Assembly (NCBI GenBank): GCA_946535435.1
Contig: CAMNDM010000017.1
Span: 1 to 60,142 of the forward strand
Direction: 5' to 3'
DNA length: 60,142 bases
Source: Physcocola sp002396385
Lineage (GTDB): Bacteria > Bacteroidota > Bacteroidia > Bacteroidales > Paludibacteraceae
Shown piece by piece: positions 17,091 to 24,805 of this stretch. The first letter of the stretch is position 1; each line of letters begins with the position of its first letter. The notes under the pieces are model-generated. The model had not been told where the DNA came from, did no database searches, and saw only the letters and a list, made by a program, of their open reading frames with translations. The translations under genes and the position numbers were made by a program.

Positions 17091-18248
17091 ATGACATCAT
17101 TACTTCCATACGTGAAAATAGCGTTCCAGAACGGAGCGCTCGGCATCACAGAGCCAACAGCGGACGGAATCTGCGGTCTTGTTCCCGATGGGGCGGTGGT
17201 CATCAACGCCTACACCGATAACAACGGGGCGGCGTACCTCATCACCAGCCTTGCGTGTGTGACCAAGACGGGCACGGACGCACTGACCTACGAGATGATC
17301 CGCGAGTTCTTCGAGGAAGCGGGAGAGGGTTCGTACCTGTGGGTGCTCAACGCCAAGCCGACCACCAGTGCGGCGGGCGTCACCAGCCTGCAGAACCTGA
17401 GTAATGGCGCCTGCCGTACCATCGGTGTGGTGACACCTATTACAGCGGCTAACCTGGACACCGATGTGGAGGCACTCAACGAAGCCGCCGAGGGTCTCGT
17501 AGACGACCTCTACGCACCCGTCCTCGTAGTAGCCGGAACACCGGCACCGTCCACCATCGGCAGTGCCGAGAACCTCACACTGCTCGACAGTAACCGCGTA
17601 GCAGTCGTCTGCGGTAACGAAGTGACAGGCGATGCCACCATCGACGCATTGCTCGACGATGCGGGCGCAGTCGGTTTGTTGCTCGGACGCATCGCACACA
17701 ATGCCGTCCAGACTTCGGTAGCCCGTGTGTCTGATGGAGCCATCAAGGCCCGCAACATGGCGCTGGGCACTTCGCCTATCAATAACGCCAACGCCGCCAC
17801 CCTGCACGGCAAGGGGTACATCACCCCACGCACTTGGACGGGCAAGGCGGGGTTCTACTGGTCGGGCGACGCACTCGCCACCGCCACAACGGACGACTAC
17901 GGCATGATACCACGCCGCAGAACCATCGACAAGGCCTTCCGCATTGCCTACAAGACACTCGTCGAAGAGGTGGGCATGGAGATACCAGTATCGTCGACAG
18001 GCGGCATCCCTAACGGTACCGCCAAGGCCATAGAGGCTATGGTAGAGACCGCAATAGAACAGGGCATGACCAATCAGGGCAACCTCGGAACCGATCCGGA
18101 CGACGACACCGACAAGGGCGTCATCGCTTCGGTTGATCCTGACCAGAACGTGGTAGCGACTAACAAGATTGAAGTCAGTCTGCGGGTTAAGCCTTACGGC
18201 TATGCCTACTACATCGACGTGAACCTCTCGTTCTTCACAACCAATTAA
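17091..18248 (+). CDS. Contractile tail sheath-like protein
   Basis: The 385-residue protein lies between capsid and tube genes. It has an N-terminal domain rich in AxxVxGxTEP-like turns, a middle domain (VDDLYAPVLVVAGTPAP, LLLGRIAHNAVQTSVARVSDG) and a C-terminal helix-strand region (LRVKPYGYAYYIDVNLSFF), matching the architecture of phage sheath proteins of the DUF2586-like group. Polymerised sheath contracts to drive the tube through the cell envelope. A long antisense open frame across this gene is not credible. Confidence 0.75.
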   Translation: MTSLLPYVKIAFQNGALGITEPTADGICGLVPDGAVVINAYTDNNGAAYLITSLACVTKTGTDALTYEMIREFFEEAGEGSYLWVLNAKPTTSAAGVTSLQNLSNGACRTIGVVTPITAANLDTDVEALNEAAEGLVDDLYAPVLVVAGTPAPSTIGSAENLTLLDSNRVAVVCGNEVTGDATIDALLDDAGAVGLLLGRIAHNAVQTSVARVSDGAIKARNMALGTSPINNANAATLHGKGYITPRTWTGKAGFYWSGDALATATTDDYGMIPRRRTIDKAFRIAYKTLVEEVGMEIPVSSTGGIPNGTAKAIEAMVETAIEQGMTNQGNLGTDPDDDTDKGVIASVDPDQNVVATNKIEVSLRVKPYGYAYYIDVNLSFFTTN

Positions 18249-18265
18249 CATAGGAGGACCCAATT

Positions 18266-18700
18266 ATGCAAGACTTGGAATTAAAGAGCTTCAGCTCTAG
18301 ACAATACGAGTTCAGCTCGCTGAACGTGCTGGTAGGCGGCAAGCCTATCATCGGACTGCTCGGGCTCTCCTACAAGGTCAGCCAGGACAAGAAAGCCATC
18401 TACGGCAAGGGCAATCTGCCCATCGCTATCCAGAAGGGCAACATCTCGACAGAAGGCACCCTCAAAGTGCTGCAGAGCGAGCTGGAAACCCTCGTAAAGG
18501 CAGGCGGGAAGAACGGACTGCTCGGGCTGGAAGTCGACATCGTGGCCGAATACGGCAACCCGTCGCAAGGCGACATGCCCAAGGTCGACATCCTCCGAGG
18601 CGTACAGTTCACCGAAGAGCCGAGAGAACTGAACCAGGGCGACACCAACATGGAGATAGAACTGCCGTTCATCTCCCTGCGCATCGACCGGAAAATATAG
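18266..18700 (+). CDS. Tail tube protein
   Basis: The 144-residue beta-rich protein immediately follows the sheath gene, the standard place of the tube protein. It contains regular strands (NISTEGTLKVLQSELETLV; FTEEPRELNQGDTNMEIEL) and no membrane segment. AGGAGG at 18252-18257 supports the ATG at 18266. It forms the inner tube of the tail. Confidence 0.75.
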   Translation: MQDLELKSFSSRQYEFSSLNVLVGGKPIIGLLGLSYKVSQDKKAIYGKGNLPIAIQKGNISTEGTLKVLQSELETLVKAGGKNGLLGLEVDIVAEYGNPSQGDMPKVDILRGVQFTEEPRELNQGDTNMEIELPFISLRIDRKI

Positions 18701-18727
18701 CCCATACTTTTCCTTTATCATTTCTTA

Positions 18728-18761
18728 GGGGCCGGCTGGCATATACGGCCGACCCCTTTTT
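18728..18761 (+). terminator. Terminator after sheath-tube genes
   Basis: GGGGCCGGC (18728-18736) pairs with GCCGACCCC (18748-18756) with one mismatch, followed by TTTTT. It would trim readthrough so that the highly expressed sheath and tube outnumber the downstream chaperone and tape measure. Confidence 0.75.
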
Positions 18762-18789
18762 ATAATTATAACCCAAAACAGCAAGAACC

Positions 18790-19077
18790 ATGGAGCAGAA
18801 ACAAATTGAAGAATGGAAGCAACAGCACGGCAAGGTATTCGAATGCAGTGCGGACGGTGAGACCGCCTACTTCCGCAAACCAACACGCACAGAGCTCAGC
18901 TACGCGCTTGCACTGCAGGCCAATAACAAGAGCATCGAGATGATCGAACACATACTGAAGTCGTGCTATCTGGGCGGCTCGAGGGTGTTCCTCGACGACA
19001 CCGACTACATGCTTGGCGCTGCCGACCTCGTGAACAGCCTTGTGCAGGTTAAGCATGTTGAAGTAAAAAACTTATAG
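18790..19077 (+). CDS. Tail assembly chaperone, short form
   Basis: The 95-residue product (EQKQIEEWKQQHGKVFECSA, then a helical half LSYALALQANNKSIEMIEHI) sits between tube and tape measure, like P2 gpE and Mu/lambda G proteins. These chaperones coat the tape measure during tail assembly. The gene ends EVKNL* directly after the slippery site described for the long form. Confidence 0.75.
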   Translation: MEQKQIEEWKQQHGKVFECSADGETAYFRKPTRTELSYALALQANNKSIEMIEHILKSCYLGGSRVFLDDTDYMLGAADLVNSLVQVKHVEVKNL

Positions 19078-19244
19078 AGGGGGCGAAGGGAGACATTGAC
19101 TGCAACTGGGTCGGCTACGTCGACACCCTGCTGCAGTACTACCTTCACATAGACCCCCGCCAATTAACCGACGAAGAGTGGGCGCAGAAATACGCCCAGT
19201 TATCCGATATAAGAAGGAGGGAAGCCGATGGCGGAAAACGTTGA
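18790..19244 (+). CDS. Tail assembly chaperone, -1 frameshifted long form
   Basis: The zero-frame sequence GTA-AAA-AAC at 19063-19071 contains A-AAA-AAC (19065-19071), a canonical X-XXY-YYZ slippery heptamer. After a -1 slip the frame stays open for 57 more codons, reading LIEGAKGDIDCNWVGYVDTL and ending at TGA 19242-19244, 17 bases inside the tape-measure gene. The fusion would have 151 residues. Short/long chaperone pairs made by frameshifting just before the tape measure are a conserved feature of long-tailed phages. No start codon opens the second frame, supporting production by frameshifting. Confidence 0.85.
19065..19071 (+). promoter_or_regulatory. Programmed -1 frameshift site
   Basis: A-AAA-AAC lies in the correct zero frame, with the zero-frame stop TAG at 19075-19077, only three bases after the heptamer. 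Purine-rich GAGGGGGCGAAGGGAG follows. I see no strong downstream stem-loop. Confidence 0.8.
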
Positions 19245-20910
19245 AGTCAAAATACACATCCTCGAGAACATCCAGTCCACCATGGACGCCATCAACCGCA
19301 AACTCGGGGAGACCAACACCAAGGTAAAGGAGGTGAACACCAGCTTCATGAACCTGAGCAACGTGATGAACGTAGCCCGGAGTGTCTGGGGCGCGGTCAG
19401 CGGTGTAGTGTCGCAAGTTGTCGAACTAGGGGCGCAAGCCGAACAGACCTCCGTAGCCTTCACACAGCTGATAGGCAACGAAGAGTTGGCGGGGCGCATG
19501 CTCGGAGAGATAAACGAGTACGCCGCCAAGACCCCGTTCAGCCAGTTGCAACTGGTAGACGCCGCCAAGACCATGCTCAACTTCGGCGTAGCAGCCGACG
19601 ATGTGAACACCCATCTGAAGGAACTGGGTGACATCTCGATGGGTGACGCCAATAAGCTCAACTCGCTCGCCCTGGTGTTCGGTCAGGTGGCCAGTGCCGG
19701 CAAGATGCAGGGGCAGGACCTTATGCAGTTCATCAACCAAGGGTTCAATCCGCTCAAAGAGCTGGAGAAGATGACAGGCATGGCGTATAAGGATCTGCAG
19801 GCTGCCATGGCGAAAGGGGCGGTGTCTGCCGACATGGTAGCCGCCGCACTGGCGCACGCCACAGGCGAAGGCGGTCAGTTTTATGGAATGGCCGACAAAC
19901 TGAGCCAGACCTTCAGCGGCAAGCTCAGCACCGTCATCGGCAAGTTCCAACAGCTGGCGGTCGGTCTGTTCGAAAAGATAAAGCCCGCACTGCTGGCGCT
20001 ATTGGATGCCGCTGAAGCGCTCGAAACCCCACTGAAAGCCATCGGCAACGGCATCGTGGCCATTATATCGGCGCTAATCGAGTGGGCGCCCGCCATCGGG
20101 GCGGTAACAGTAGCCATAGCTGCCTACAACGTAGCCGTCAACGCCTCAGCCGCCATCACCAAGGTGGTGACCTTCGCCACAACGGCATGGGCGAAAGCGC
20201 AGGCGGCGCTTAACGTCATCATGTCACTCAACCCTATCGGATTGGTCGTAGCGGCAGTGGCCGCACTGGTGGCGGTCATCGTCATCTGCTGGAACAAGTT
20301 CGACAAGTTCCGGGCGGTTGTAAAGACAACGTGGGACACGGTCAAAGGCTTCGGCTCGATACTGAAGGACTACGTGGTGGAGCGCATCAAGAGCGTCATC
20401 AGCGGACTGGGCGCCATGGGCGGAGCCATCGCCAAACTGTTCAAAGGCGACTTCAGCGGAGCGCTCGACACCGCCAAGCAAGGCATCAAGCAACTATCGG
20501 GCTACGAGGCCAAGGTAGCTGCATCGAGGCGCGCGGCAGAACTGGTAAACGGAGTAGGCGACAACTACCGCCGCAGGCTCGCCAACGAGCAGATGCGGCA
20601 ACTGGCACAGAAGACAACCACCACCAACGATAAGCGCGGACGCTCGGAACTGACGCAGAACGAACTGGCCGCACTGGCCAACGCTTCGGGGGCGGGAGCG
20701 AAAAGCACCAAGGCGGGCGACAAGACGAAGTCGGCGGCAGAGGCCACCGTAACAGGCGGAACACGCAACACCAGCATCACCATCAACTTCGACAAGGAGA
20801 TGGTGGCTATGAACTTCAACGGCGGGTACATGGACAACCTCGCACAGGTGGAGAGCACACTGGAAGAACAACTATTAAGAGTACTTAACGCGGCGAAAGC
20901 GGCAATCTAA
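19228..20910 (+). CDS. Tail tape measure protein
   Basis: The 560-residue protein begins with helical heptad repeats (IHILENIQSTMDAINRKLGE), has the TMP core (FTQLIGNEELAGRMLGEINE, FGQVASAGKMQGQDLMQFIN) and a hydrophobic stretch around residues 250-350 (IVAIISALIEWAPAIGAVTV, LNPIGLVVAAVAALVAVIVI), as in TP901/Mu-type tape measures. It sets tail length. It is short for a contractile tail. Its ATG overlaps the frameshifted chaperone end. Confidence 0.9.
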   Translation: MAENVEVKIHILENIQSTMDAINRKLGETNTKVKEVNTSFMNLSNVMNVARSVWGAVSGVVSQVVELGAQAEQTSVAFTQLIGNEELAGRMLGEINEYAAKTPFSQLQLVDAAKTMLNFGVAADDVNTHLKELGDISMGDANKLNSLALVFGQVASAGKMQGQDLMQFINQGFNPLKELEKMTGMAYKDLQAAMAKGAVSADMVAAALAHATGEGGQFYGMADKLSQTFSGKLSTVIGKFQQLAVGLFEKIKPALLALLDAAEALETPLKAIGNGIVAIISALIEWAPAIGAVTVAIAAYNVAVNASAAITKVVTFATTAWAKAQAALNVIMSLNPIGLVVAAVAALVAVIVICWNKFDKFRAVVKTTWDTVKGFGSILKDYVVERIKSVISGLGAMGGAIAKLFKGDFSGALDTAKQGIKQLSGYEAKVAASRRAAELVNGVGDNYRRRLANEQMRQLAQKTTTTNDKRGRSELTQNELAALANASGAGAKSTKAGDKTKSAAEATVTGGTRNTSITINFDKEMVAMNFNGGYMDNLAQVESTLEEQLLRVLNAAKAAI

Positions 20911-20922
20911 ACAGCATACATC

Positions 20923-22260
20923 ATGACAGGCGTATCAGAAAAAAAGCAGATAAAGCAGGGCGGCTACCAAATCATCAACGGCCGCGAGAACAACGTGAAG
21001 TTGGACGTGCCACGATTGTGGTTCCCCGACATACAGAAGTTCCAGATGGCGGTAGACATGGCCAAGCGGTGGGACTATCCGCGCCGCAAGGAGCTCTACG
21101 ACCTTTACGACAGCGCCATGATGGACGCCCACCTTAAGGGCGTGGTCCGCAAGCGCCGCACCGCAATGAGCCAGTTTCCGATAGAGTTCCGGCGCAACAA
21201 CAAGCCAGTCGACGAGGTAAACCGCATTGTGCGGGCGCCATGGTTCCGCGATTTCCGCAAGAGCCTGCTCGATGTACAGCTGTACGGGTTCCACGCTTAC
21301 CAGTTCCTGCCAAAGAACGGGTGGGTGGAATTTACCGAGATAGACCACCGGCACATCAACCCCATCACGCGGGAAGTGCTGGAGTATTCGTCAGACCTCA
21401 ACGGCCAGCCACTCGACAGTTTTCCCTATACGCTGTTCCTAGGCAAGCAGGAAGAGATTGGCGAGCTGGCGAACGTGTTGCCGTGGATCATCACCAAGCG
21501 GCAGACCACAGGCGACTGGGCACAGTATGCCCAGCTGTTCGGCATGCCTATAAGGGAATACACCTACGACGGGGCAGACCGAGAGACCCTGCTGGCCTTG
21601 AAAGAGGAAGCCGAGTGCCAGGGGAGCAACGGCATCTACTTCCACACCACCGACACCAACATGCACATCCTCGAGCCCTCGAACCGGAGCGGCAGTAGCG
21701 AGCTCTACGAGCGGCTGATGGACAAATGCGACGAGCAAATCTCCATCCTACTGCTCGGCAACACCCTCACCACCACCGTAGGCGACAGCGGTAGCCGCGC
21801 CCTGGGCGACGTGCAGAAGAGCGAGGAGGAGGCCATCATGGAAGACGACCGCCAGTACGTGCTCGACGTGCTCAACTACGAGATGAGCGACATCTTCATG
21901 ACCATGGGCATCAACACCGAAGGCGGCGAATGGTGCTACGTGAAGCAGGAGAAGATAGACGCCACCGCACAGGCCGACATCGTGGTGAAGATGGACCAGC
22001 TCGGACTGCCCATCAGCGACGACTACCTCTACGAGACTTTCGGCATCGAGAAGCCTGCCGACTATGAGAAGCTGGTGAAAGAGAAAGAGGCGCAGAAAGC
22101 CGCTATGCAGAAGGCGATGGAAGAGGCGGGCAAAGCAACGAACCAACCCGCAGAACCCGACAAGAAAGCCCGCACGGGCATCGCAAAGCGGATATTGGAT
22201 TTTTTTGCATCAGCCCGCAAGGAGGCGGGCAGTCAGGACACTCTTTCCATGAAGTGGTAG
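20923..22260 (+). CDS. Portal protein (DUF935, Mu gp29-like)
   Basis: The 445-residue protein has the DUF935 core: RRTAMSQFPIEF near residue 90, EIDHRHINPITREVLEY, LANVLPWIITKRQTTGDWAQ and the LLGNTLTTTVGDSGSRALGD stretch. It forms the dodecameric ring for DNA entry and head-tail joining. In Mu the portal precedes the protease and capsid, whereas here it follows the tape measure. The C-terminus is Lys/Glu-rich and its stop overlaps the MuF frame start. Confidence 0.9.
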   Translation: MTGVSEKKQIKQGGYQIINGRENNVKLDVPRLWFPDIQKFQMAVDMAKRWDYPRRKELYDLYDSAMMDAHLKGVVRKRRTAMSQFPIEFRRNNKPVDEVNRIVRAPWFRDFRKSLLDVQLYGFHAYQFLPKNGWVEFTEIDHRHINPITREVLEYSSDLNGQPLDSFPYTLFLGKQEEIGELANVLPWIITKRQTTGDWAQYAQLFGMPIREYTYDGADRETLLALKEEAECQGSNGIYFHTTDTNMHILEPSNRSGSSELYERLMDKCDEQISILLLGNTLTTTVGDSGSRALGDVQKSEEEAIMEDDRQYVLDVLNYEMSDIFMTMGINTEGGEWCYVKQEKIDATAQADIVVKMDQLGLPISDDYLYETFGIEKPADYEKLVKEKEAQKAAMQKAMEEAGKATNQPAEPDKKARTGIAKRILDFFASARKEAGSQDTLSMKW

Positions 22261-23704
22261 ACGACCTCTACTACGGAAGCACATGCCCGTGCTGTGCGGG
22301 CATACAGGACGCCAACCTCAACATATCGTTCGACGAGGACATGCTGGCCGAGGTGTTGGAGGAGATTTACAACGAGAAGGTAAAAACGAGGGCGAGATAC
22401 CGCGAAAATACTACGAGGCGAACCGCGAAAAGTTCGAGGAGGCCACCGCCAAGGGCATGGCGCAGAGCCAGAACCCGAACATAGCCGACGACAAGGAGTT
22501 CCTAAAGAAGTACCGCCACAGCATCGACGTGTTCAGCGCCTTCCGCAGTCACGCCTACGCCAAGCGACTAGCGGACGAGCTTTACGACTCGGAGGGCAAA
22601 CTGCGCCCGTTCGAGGAATGGCGCAAAGCCACTGAGAGCATACAGAGTCACTTCAACAAGAACTGGCTGCAGACCGAGTACAACACCGCAGTACTGAGGG
22701 CAGAACAGGCGGCCGACTGGCGGCACTTCGAGGACAACAAGGAAGACTTTCCATGCCTGAAATGGATGCCGACCTCGTCCGCTACCCCACGGGAACAGCA
22801 CAAGGCCTTCTGGGACATGGGGCTGACCCTGCCAGTGGACGACAAGTTCTGGGACAAGCACCACCCCGGCGACCTGTGGAACTGCAAGTGCTACCTCGAG
22901 CCTACCACCGCAGAACCTACGCCCAAGAAGCGCATCCCGAAGGAGAAGGACGCGCCAAAGCCCGCCAAGGGACTGGAGAGCAATCCAGGCAAGAAGGCGG
23001 AGATGTACAGCCGCAACCACCCCTACTATCCACAGCCACAGACATGCATTTGGCTAAAGCTCGCCAAAGGCGGTGCGGAGGCTATGCTTGGCAGGTTCTT
23101 CAATGCCGAAGAGGCGAAGTGCCCGGGGGACTGTAATGGATGTAAAATACTAGAGGAATATAAATCCCGAGCAGGAGATAATACCGTCATGAAAAATAGC
23201 GAGCAAATAATGTCAGAGAGGAGAGAAATTTGGCGGAAGCTATCCAAAAACGGAGACTACCGAGACGTTGAATTTGACGAGCAAACTGGTGGTCTTAAAG
23301 CAACGCACAAGGAACATAATTTTGACAGGTTCAAAGGATGGTACGAAGAAGAAGTCCAAAAGGCGGGCTTCAAAAATGGCAACGCTGTCATCTTGGAAAA
23401 AGAAGACCATACGAGATATAAGAAAAGAAACACTGAAGGAACTTGGAACGGGCTGAAGTTTGAAATAGCGGGAAAGGAAACCGCCACCCCGAAAAACATA
23501 AGAGAAGGATTAAAGCACTGCGCTAAAAAACCGGGATGTAAAGTTGCGGTTTTGTTTTTCCCTAAAAGCAATTTTGATTGTGCAAATTTTCACTCGGGTT
23601 TGGCTATGTATTCAGGCCTTAAAGGAACCTCGCAATGGGTTGAATTTGATAAAATTATATGCATACAAAACGGAGACATTGTATTTGAAAAAAGCCATCA
23701 GTAA
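22254..23704 (+). pseudogene. MuF head protein with C-terminal toxin-like module; apparent N-terminal frameshift
   Basis: Frame one, from GTG 22254, reads VDDLYYGSTCPCCAGIQDAN and ends about 22385 in EIYNEK; frame two (-1) continues GEIPRKYYEANREKFEEATA through the conserved MuF core (LQTEYNTAVLRAEQAADW, HPGDLWNCKCYL). The frames join at GGTAAAAACG (22379-22388), fitting one lost A or slippage. After an AKGLESNPGKKAEMYSRN linker comes CPGDCNGCK (23120-23146). The last ~180 residues form a separate module with a FEIAGKETATPKNIREGLKH block that looks like a nuclease core of contact-dependent toxins. MuF proteins enter the capsid and may deliver such domains with the DNA. No immunity gene follows. 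Confidence 0.75.
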
Positions 23705-23717
23705 AACTGATGGCTTT
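23691..23717 (+). other. Hairpin spanning the MuF stop codon
   Basis: AAAGCCATCA (23691-23700) pairs perfectly with TGATGGCTTT (23708-23717), and the stop TAA (23702-23704) lies in the loop. No U-tract follows, so it may protect the mRNA end or attenuate rather than terminate strongly. Confidence 0.5.
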
Positions 23718-23720
23718 GGA

Positions 23721-23765
23721 GCGAGACGCCCGCCAAGTTCTTTGAACAAGGGTTGCACCTCTCGC
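23721..23765 (+). other. Stem-loop upstream of the methyltransferase gene
   Basis: GCGAGA (23721-23726) pairs with TCTCGC (23760-23765), enclosing an inner GTTC-TTT-GAAC hairpin. It ends exactly where the conserved CACCACAAAGTTACAC block begins. The orphan copy has a different-sequence stem-loop in the same place (45124-45167). Confidence 0.45.
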
Positions 23766-23837
23766 ACCACAAAGTTACACAACAATTTTTTAACCGGGCA
23801 ATTTCAGCCCATGTTTTTAAACATAAAATCAAAAATT

Positions 23838-24722
23838 ATGAAGCAGACACAGAAATACAGGCAGTTGTCGCTATTTGACAATTTGGCGGGTGGGGGTAAA
23901 TCTTTAGAGCCGTTTGAGACTCCCGAAGAGGAGCAGACGTCCAAAAGGCTGAAGGGCGGCAGTCAGAACCCCATCGTCTTCCACGATTACGAGAGCTACG
24001 TGGCCAAGTTCAAAGATGGGCCGAAGACAACAGACGACACCTACACGCCGAAGGACGTCTACGAGGCAGTACTGCAGTATGTGGGTGAGGTCTACGACAT
24101 GACCGGCAAGCAGGTGCTCCGTCCGTTCTACCCTGGCGGCGACTACGAGAATGCCGAATACCCCGAAAACGGTGTCGTCATCGACAACCCGCCCTTCTCC
24201 ATCTTCACGAAGATATGCAAGTTCTACAGCGAGCGGGGCATTCCGTTCTTCCTGTTCGGGCCCGGCATGACGATAATGAGCGTATGCGGCTACTGTACTG
24301 CCGTCGTCATCGGCACCAGCATCACCTTCGCAAACGGTGCGGCCATCAACTGCAGCTTCGCCACCAACCTGTTAGACGGGATTGCCGCCACCACAGCGGT
24401 AAGGCTCACAAAGCTTATAAAGGCATGCCCGAGTCAGAACCGCACCGTAAGCCTACCGGTAAGGACTTATCCGCCCGAACTGGTGTCTGTGTCGGACCTG
24501 CAGACGATAGCGAGGGGCGACGACGACTTCGCGGTTCCCCTTGACTCATGCAGAATAGTGAAGAAGGTGGGCGGCGTCGATCTGTTCGGCAACCACCTGC
24601 TTACAAGCACCCCGTTAGGCGAAGCGAAGGAACAGGCCGCAGAGCGAGCGAAGGAGCAGGCCAAGAGGGCAATTCCGATATCGCTGCGGACTGCCGAACG
24701 GATGCTGGTGCAGAGGATGTGA
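23838..24722 (+). CDS. Phage adenine-specific DNA methyltransferase-like protein
   Basis: The 294-residue protein carries NPPF at residues 117-120, motif IV of N6-adenine methyltransferases, preceded by a candidate AdoMet loop (RPFYPGGDYENA, 95-106). The start is ATG 23838, conserved in the orphan copy. Residues 9-13 read QLSLF, the canonical beta-sliding-clamp-binding peptide, suggesting recruitment to replication forks. The C-terminal ~40 residues are Lys/Arg/Glu-rich helix. It lacks a partner nuclease, so it probably protects phage DNA from restriction or marks it for packaging or replication. Confidence 0.75.
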   Translation: MKQTQKYRQLSLFDNLAGGGKSLEPFETPEEEQTSKRLKGGSQNPIVFHDYESYVAKFKDGPKTTDDTYTPKDVYEAVLQYVGEVYDMTGKQVLRPFYPGGDYENAEYPENGVVIDNPPFSIFTKICKFYSERGIPFFLFGPGMTIMSVCGYCTAVVIGTSITFANGAAINCSFATNLLDGIAATTAVRLTKLIKACPSQNRTVSLPVRTYPPELVSVSDLQTIARGDDDFAVPLDSCRIVKKVGGVDLFGNHLLTSTPLGEAKEQAAERAKEQAKRAIPISLRTAERMLVQRM

Positions 24723-24765
24723 GGTGGGAATATTTCGAGCTGTAGTCTTTTTTAACCTAAACTGC

Positions 24766-24804
24766 GGAAAAGGAAGGAACCAAATAGCGGTTCTTCCCTT
24801 TTCC
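24766..24804. terminator. Bidirectional terminator between methyltransferase and integrase
   Basis: GGAAAAGGAAGGAACC (24766-24781) pairs with GGTTCTTCCCTTTTCC (24789-24804), with few mismatches. It separates converging genes. Confidence 0.8.
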
Positions 24805-24805
24805 G

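Larger units (their letters stand above)
22955..24154 (+). repeat. Direct-repeat copy A (MuF linker and methyltransferase start)
   Basis: Two blocks (about 22955-23151 and 23765-24154) match 44475-44675 and 45183-45579 in the same orientation, with few differences by eye. The intervening 23152-23764 has no resemblance to 44676-45182. Confidence 0.85.

Noticed and set aside
17100..18263. 387-codon antisense frame over the tail sheath gene
   Set aside because: The plus strand has the conserved sheath layout and operon spacing; the antisense product has no recognisable domain.
23721..23765. Self-cleaving ribozyme in the MuF-methyltransferase gap
   Set aside because: The stem-loop lacks the hammerhead CUGANGA/GAAA core and I could not match a twister core, so only a generic structure is claimed.
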